64,000 nt of DNA from Aquabacterium sp. CECT 9606 (lineage in GTDB: Bacteria > Pseudomonadota > Gammaproteobacteria > Burkholderiales > Burkholderiaceae_C): positions 434,001-498,000 of the forward strand of contig NZ_CAKKNB010000001.1 of the NCBI RefSeq assembly GCF_918741295.1, written 5' to 3'. Both the position numbers and the translations under genes were made by a program. Positions 60,821-64,000 of the stretch are shown one piece after another. Position 1 is the first letter of the stretch, and each line of letters opens with the position of its first letter. The notes below the pieces were generated by a model. The model saw only the letters and a list, made by a program, of their open reading frames with translations, ran no database searches and was not told the origin of the DNA.

Positions 60821-62061
60821 GCGGCTCAGGGCATGATGCCCACGTGCCGATTCACTCTGAACCCACCATGCTGCTGGACGTGGACACGCGCGCCCAGCGC
60901 GGGTCGCCCGCCTACCGCAAGATCAGCCTGGCGCTTTTCCTGGCCGGTTTTGCCAGCTTCTCGCTGCTTTATTGCGTGCAGCCTTTGCTGCCGGCCTTTG
61001 CCCACGACTTCAGCGTCAGCCCGGCTGAGAGCTCATTGGCCCTGTCGCTGTCCACGGGTTTTCTGGCGGTGGCCATTTTGTTCGCTGGCGCGGTGTCGGA
61101 AGTGCTGGGTCGACGCGGGCTCATGTTCGCTTCCATCTGCGCGGCCGCCTGCCTGAACATCGCGGCCGCGCTGGTGCCCGATTGGCACGCCTTGTTGGTG
61201 GCCCGCGCCTTGGAAGGGTTGCTGCTGGGTGGCGTGCCTGCGGTGGCCATGGCCTACCTGGCCGAAGAGATGCACCCCAGGGGCCTGGGTCTGGCGATGG
61301 GCTTGTACGTCAGCGGCACCGCCTTTGGCGGCATGATCGGCCGCGTGGGCATCGGCGTGCTCACCGAGTGGACCTCGTGGCGCATGGCCATGGGCACCGT
61401 GGGCGTGGTCGGTCTGCTGGCAGCGATGGGCTTCATCGCGCTGCTGCCGCCCTCCAGCCACTTCGTGCGTCGTCCTGGTTTTGACCCGGGCTACCACATC
61501 AGGGCCTGGGCCAAGCACCTGGGCCATCCTGGCCTGCCGCTGCTGTTCAGCGTGGGCTTCCTCATGATGGGTGCCTTCGTCACGGTCTACAACTACGTGG
61601 GATTTCGGTTGATGGCAGCCCCGTTTGGTTTGGGCCAGACGGCCATCAGCCTGGTCTTCATGGCCTACTTGTTTGGCATCGCGGCCTCGTCTGCGGGCGG
61701 CGCGTTGGCCGACCGCTTGGGGCGCAGCCTGGTCATGAGCGCGGGCATCGCGATCTCGGCCTTGGGCCTGGCGCTCACCTTGTCGCACTCGCTGTGGGGC
61801 GTGATCGCCGGGATCGTGGCCCTCACGATTGGTTTTTTCATCGCCCATGCGGTGGCCAGCGGCTGGGTGGGGCGCCTGGCGCAGGGCCACAAAGGCCACG
61901 CGGCCTCGCTGTACCTGTGGGCCTACTACCTGGGCTCCAGCGTGATGGGCTCGGTGGGGGGCTGGTTCTGGGCCGAAGGCGGCTGGCCCGCGGTGGTGGC
62001 ATTCGCGGGCGCCTTGATCGTCCTGGCCTTGGTGGCCGCCCGGCACTTGCGGTCCATGTGA
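60817..62061 (+). CDS. MFS transporter, YnfM-like
   Basis: The 414-residue inner-membrane protein has twelve predicted segments. The MFS motif between helices 2 and 3 (VSEVLGRRGLMFAS) and the family's ALAFSLSTGFLAVAI region resemble YnfM/arabinose-efflux type carriers. The GTG at 60817 overlaps the kinase stop; an ATG at 60868 is an alternative start nearer the first helix. It may export a compound sensed by the two-component system. The substrate is unknown. Confidence 0.9.
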   Translation: MSGSGHDAHVPIHSEPTMLLDVDTRAQRGSPAYRKISLALFLAGFASFSLLYCVQPLLPAFAHDFSVSPAESSLALSLSTGFLAVAILFAGAVSEVLGRRGLMFASICAAACLNIAAALVPDWHALLVARALEGLLLGGVPAVAMAYLAEEMHPRGLGLAMGLYVSGTAFGGMIGRVGIGVLTEWTSWRMAMGTVGVVGLLAAMGFIALLPPSSHFVRRPGFDPGYHIRAWAKHLGHPGLPLLFSVGFLMMGAFVTVYNYVGFRLMAAPFGLGQTAISLVFMAYLFGIAASSAGGALADRLGRSLVMSAGIAISALGLALTLSHSLWGVIAGIVALTIGFFIAHAVASGWVGRLAQGHKGHAASLYLWAYYLGSSVMGSVGGWFWAEGGWPAVVAFAGALIVLALVAARHLRSM

Positions 62062-62108
62062 TGCGGGAACGGTGTTTGCCGGAAAAGGTGATCCAACGGA
62101 GAACCACC

Positions 62109-62315
62109 ATGATCGACAACACCCACAGCCGCAGCGGCAGCGACCGCTTGCGCATCAACTTCAACGAGGACTACGAGGTCAGCCACTGGACGCGCAAGTT
62201 CGGCATCTCGCGCGAACTGCTGAAAAATGCCATTGACGAAGTGGGAGACCATGCCCACGACATCGCCGAATACCTGCAGGAGCAGGAAAGCTCCGGCCAC
62301 TCGCACTCGAGCTGA
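62109..62315 (+). CDS. DUF3606 domain small protein (second copy)
   Basis: The 68-residue protein carries the DUF3606 block (YEVSHWTRKFGISRELLKNAIDEVGDHAHDIAEYL), paralogous to the gene at 30576. The ATG at 62109 lies 48 bases after the MFS gene. The C-terminus is Ser/His-rich. The function is unknown. Confidence 0.85.
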   Translation: MIDNTHSRSGSDRLRINFNEDYEVSHWTRKFGISRELLKNAIDEVGDHAHDIAEYLQEQESSGHSHSS

Positions 62316-62572
62316 CCGCCTCCGCATCAAGCGGGCCAGCTCGCCTTCGCCCAGAAAGAGAAAGAAATCGCGGCGCTCTTCGGCGAGGGCGGCGGATTGA
62401 GGCTCAAAATCGCGGCTCCCTGGGATTGGTTGGCCAACAGGGGTCAAATCAGAAATTGTTGGCAATTTGTGTGCCCATGAGGGGCTTTACAGCCTTTTTT
62501 GTGGGGAAAGTGCCCATCGATCGATGAACGCAAATCGTTACCATCCCGCAAGCTCAGCATTACCTGTCATTC
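62316..62572. other. Intergenic region with two dyads ahead of the desaturase
   Basis: No gene was recognised in these 257 bases. GTTGGCCAAC (62429-62438) is a perfect palindrome and AAATTG-TTGG-CAATTT (62453-62468) a perfect hairpin or operator. Both lie 100-140 bases upstream of the desaturase start, where a fatty-acid regulator such as a DesT-type TetR protein might bind. Confidence 0.4.
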
Positions 62573-63718
62573 ATGAACCCCTCTTGCGCCGAACGCACCG
62601 CGTTATACGACCAGATCGAAGCCGAATTTGAAGCCATCAAGCAGCGTTACCGCGCCAAGTTGGGCCCTGCCGATGTGAAGTACATCAAAGGCCTGCGCCT
62701 GAAATCCCGCCTGGCGGAATTGGTGGGCCGTGGCCTGATCTGGATCAGCCCCGAACCCGTCACCTTCAGCCTGGGCGTGGCCTTCACCCTGCTGCACCGC
62801 AACCTCGAATCGATCGAGATCGGGCACAACGTGCTGCACGGGCAATACGACAGCTTTGCCGAGATCCCGCAGTTCCACTCGCACAACTTCAAGTGGAAGG
62901 CCCCGGTTGACGAAGAAGGCTGGCGCCGTGAACACAATGGCCTGCACCACGTGCACACCAATGTGTACGAGATGGACCCGGACCTGAACCACGGCATCCT
63001 GCGCATGAACGACAAGCAGCCGTGGAACAGCATGCACCGCTGGCAGGTGCCGATGTACCTGTTCATTGCCTACCCGATCGTGCTGTACGGCTTCAACGCG
63101 CAGAACCTGGGCTTTCGTCAGGCCTATCGCGAAGAAAAATTCCCGCTGGGCAACGAAGGCTACGCGCCCGTGCACCACCCGGGCGTGACCGATGCGCAAC
63201 TCAAGCGCCGCCATTGGCTGTCGATCAGCCGCGTGATGTTCAAGGAATACCTGCTGTTCCCGTTGCTGGCGCTGGCCACCGGCTATTCCTTCTGGAAGGT
63301 GATGCTGGGTAACATGCTGGTCGATGGCATCAACAACTACTGGATCAGCCTGACCATCCAGGCCACGCACCTGACCGAGCCCCTGCAGCCCGAAGATGCG
63401 CTGAAGCACAAGGGCCACTGGTACCTCACGCAACTCGATTCGAGCGTGAACTTCAAGGGCAGCCGCACCATGAGCATCCTGTGGGGCCACCTGAACTACC
63501 AGATCGAGCACCATCTCTTCCCCGACATCCCCTCGCGCCATTACCCGGACATCGCCCTGGAAGTGCAGGAGGTGTGCAAGCGCCACGGCCTGCCCTACAA
63601 GTGCAACCCGACGTGGTTCCACGCCATCCGCAACTACATGGCCGTGATGTGGAAGTTCTCCTTCCCGCCCAAGGCCGATGTGAACGGCGAGCCGGTGGAA
63701 GGCGCGCGCCATGCTTGA
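62573..63718 (+). CDS. Acyl-lipid/acyl-CoA fatty acid desaturase
   Basis: The 381-residue membrane enzyme introduces a double bond into a fatty acyl chain using a di-iron centre. The three His boxes are present: HNVLHGQYD near residue 84, HNGLHHVHTN near 121, and YQIEHHLFPDIPSRHY near 308. The QIEHH form of the last box is typical of the front-end and DesA3-like group. It overlaps the reductase gene by eight bases, the usual desaturase-reductase pair. Confidence 0.93.
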   Translation: MNPSCAERTALYDQIEAEFEAIKQRYRAKLGPADVKYIKGLRLKSRLAELVGRGLIWISPEPVTFSLGVAFTLLHRNLESIEIGHNVLHGQYDSFAEIPQFHSHNFKWKAPVDEEGWRREHNGLHHVHTNVYEMDPDLNHGILRMNDKQPWNSMHRWQVPMYLFIAYPIVLYGFNAQNLGFRQAYREEKFPLGNEGYAPVHHPGVTDAQLKRRHWLSISRVMFKEYLLFPLLALATGYSFWKVMLGNMLVDGINNYWISLTIQATHLTEPLQPEDALKHKGHWYLTQLDSSVNFKGSRTMSILWGHLNYQIEHHLFPDIPSRHYPDIALEVQEVCKRHGLPYKCNPTWFHAIRNYMAVMWKFSFPPKADVNGEPVEGARHA

Positions 63719-64000
63719 CCGCGCCTTGGCCCGGGTCAATGGCTGGGCGCTGGACGCCGTGGCCCCTGAGTGGGTGGACTACGTCGTCAGCAACACGATG
63801 ACCGACTTCAACCGCTGGTTCAACGGTTTCCTGTGGACCTACGAGCTCAAGGCCTTGGTGGAGCAGGTGATCGACGAAGCTCCTGGCGTGAAGACCTTTG
63901 TGCTGCGTCCCAACCAGCACTGGCGCGGCTTCCAGCCCGGCCAGCACGTCGAGGTCTTCCTGCCCATCGGCGGTGACACGGTTCGCCGCTACTACAGCCT
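63711..64000 (+). CDS. Ferredoxin/flavodoxin reductase of the desaturase pair (3' cut by window)
   Basis: About 97 codons are visible before the window ends. They read through GVKTFVLRPNQHWRGFQPGQHVEVFL to RRYYSL, the start of the FAD-binding RxYS motif of ferredoxin-NADP reductases. The ATG at 63711 overlaps the desaturase stop. It would pass electrons from NAD(P)H to the desaturase, as Rv3230c does for DesA3 and PA4889 for DesB. The NAD-binding and any [2Fe-2S] domains lie beyond the window. Confidence 0.88.
   Translation, partial: MLDRALARVNGWALDAVAPEWVDYVVSNTMTDFNRWFNGFLWTYELKALVEQVIDEAPGVKTFVLRPNQHWRGFQPGQHVEVFLPIGGDTVRRYYS

Noticed and set aside
61033..62046. A 337-codon His/Gln-rich frame opposite the MFS transporter
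   Set aside because: It is the antisense of transmembrane codons and has no recognisable domain.
61926..62465. A 179-codon - strand frame reaching into the gap before the desaturase
   Set aside because: Most of it lies opposite the MFS and DUF3606 genes; the unique 50 residues show no family match and no ribosome site.
62603..63739. A 378-codon frame opposite the desaturase
   Set aside because: The desaturase has all three His boxes; the other frame is a shadow.

Overview
The window is GC-rich, densely coded DNA with many short overlaps (ATGA, GTGA, TGATG). Its gene families (Acr3/ArsH arsenic operon, PEP-CTERM exported proteins, MaoC-Pta/AckA pair, TldD/TldE, ParD-like/Map pair) fit a betaproteobacterium, most likely of the order Burkholderiales. 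That placement is an inference; no rRNA or tRNA gene is present to anchor it. It looks like chromosome: no insertion sequence, integrase, CRISPR array or plasmid function was found.

Region 1 (1-13.5 kb) holds the end of glmS, then a TetR regulator and a large lipid or ketone-type catabolic cluster: two paralogous Baeyer-Villiger-type flavin monooxygenases, an HSL-family esterase, an alpha/beta hydrolase, four short-chain dehydrogenases, a 3-hydroxyacyl-CoA-dehydrogenase-like enzyme, an SMP-30/strictosidine-synthase-like protein and one small unknown. The monooxygenase-esterase-dehydrogenase order resembles the mycobacterial mymA-lipR-sadH operon. All three divergent promoter regions of the cluster carry the same type of dyad, TACA-N4-TGTA, so one regulator, probably the TetR protein, may control the whole block.

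Region 2 (13.6-25.4 kb) has a LysR regulator with two SDRs, a divergent amidase/AraC pair, a VOC protein, a ParD-like antitoxin coupled to methionine aminopeptidase opposite another SDR, two lipoproteins, a Tat-exported cholesterol-oxidase-like GMC enzyme and acyl-CoA thioesterase II.

Region 3 (25.5-43 kb) has two PEP-CTERM proteins (one a glycerophosphodiesterase), a 5'-nucleotidase, a TPR protein with a trypsin-like domain that has lost its catalytic triad, a DUF3606 protein, TldE/TldD, DUF445, GNAT, RluE-like and RNase H-like proteins, an RsbRD-type histidine kinase, a pectinacetylesterase remnant, a prohibitin-like lipoprotein, a LuxR response regulator with hybrid kinase, and a GDSL lipase.

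Region 4 (43-64 kb) has LysR/azoreductase/pirin, an HPF-like protein, an ECF41 sigma factor with its carboxymuconolactone decarboxylase (both preceded by near-ideal ECF41 promoters), a methyltransferase, an XRE regulator, arsR-acr3-arsC-arsH, a group of small exported proteins including a lipocalin, MaoC-Pta plus acetate kinase, a CcdA-thioredoxin fusion with DUF2147, an OmpR/kinase pair, an MFS transporter, a second DUF3606 protein, and a fatty acid desaturase followed by its reductase, which is cut by the window end.
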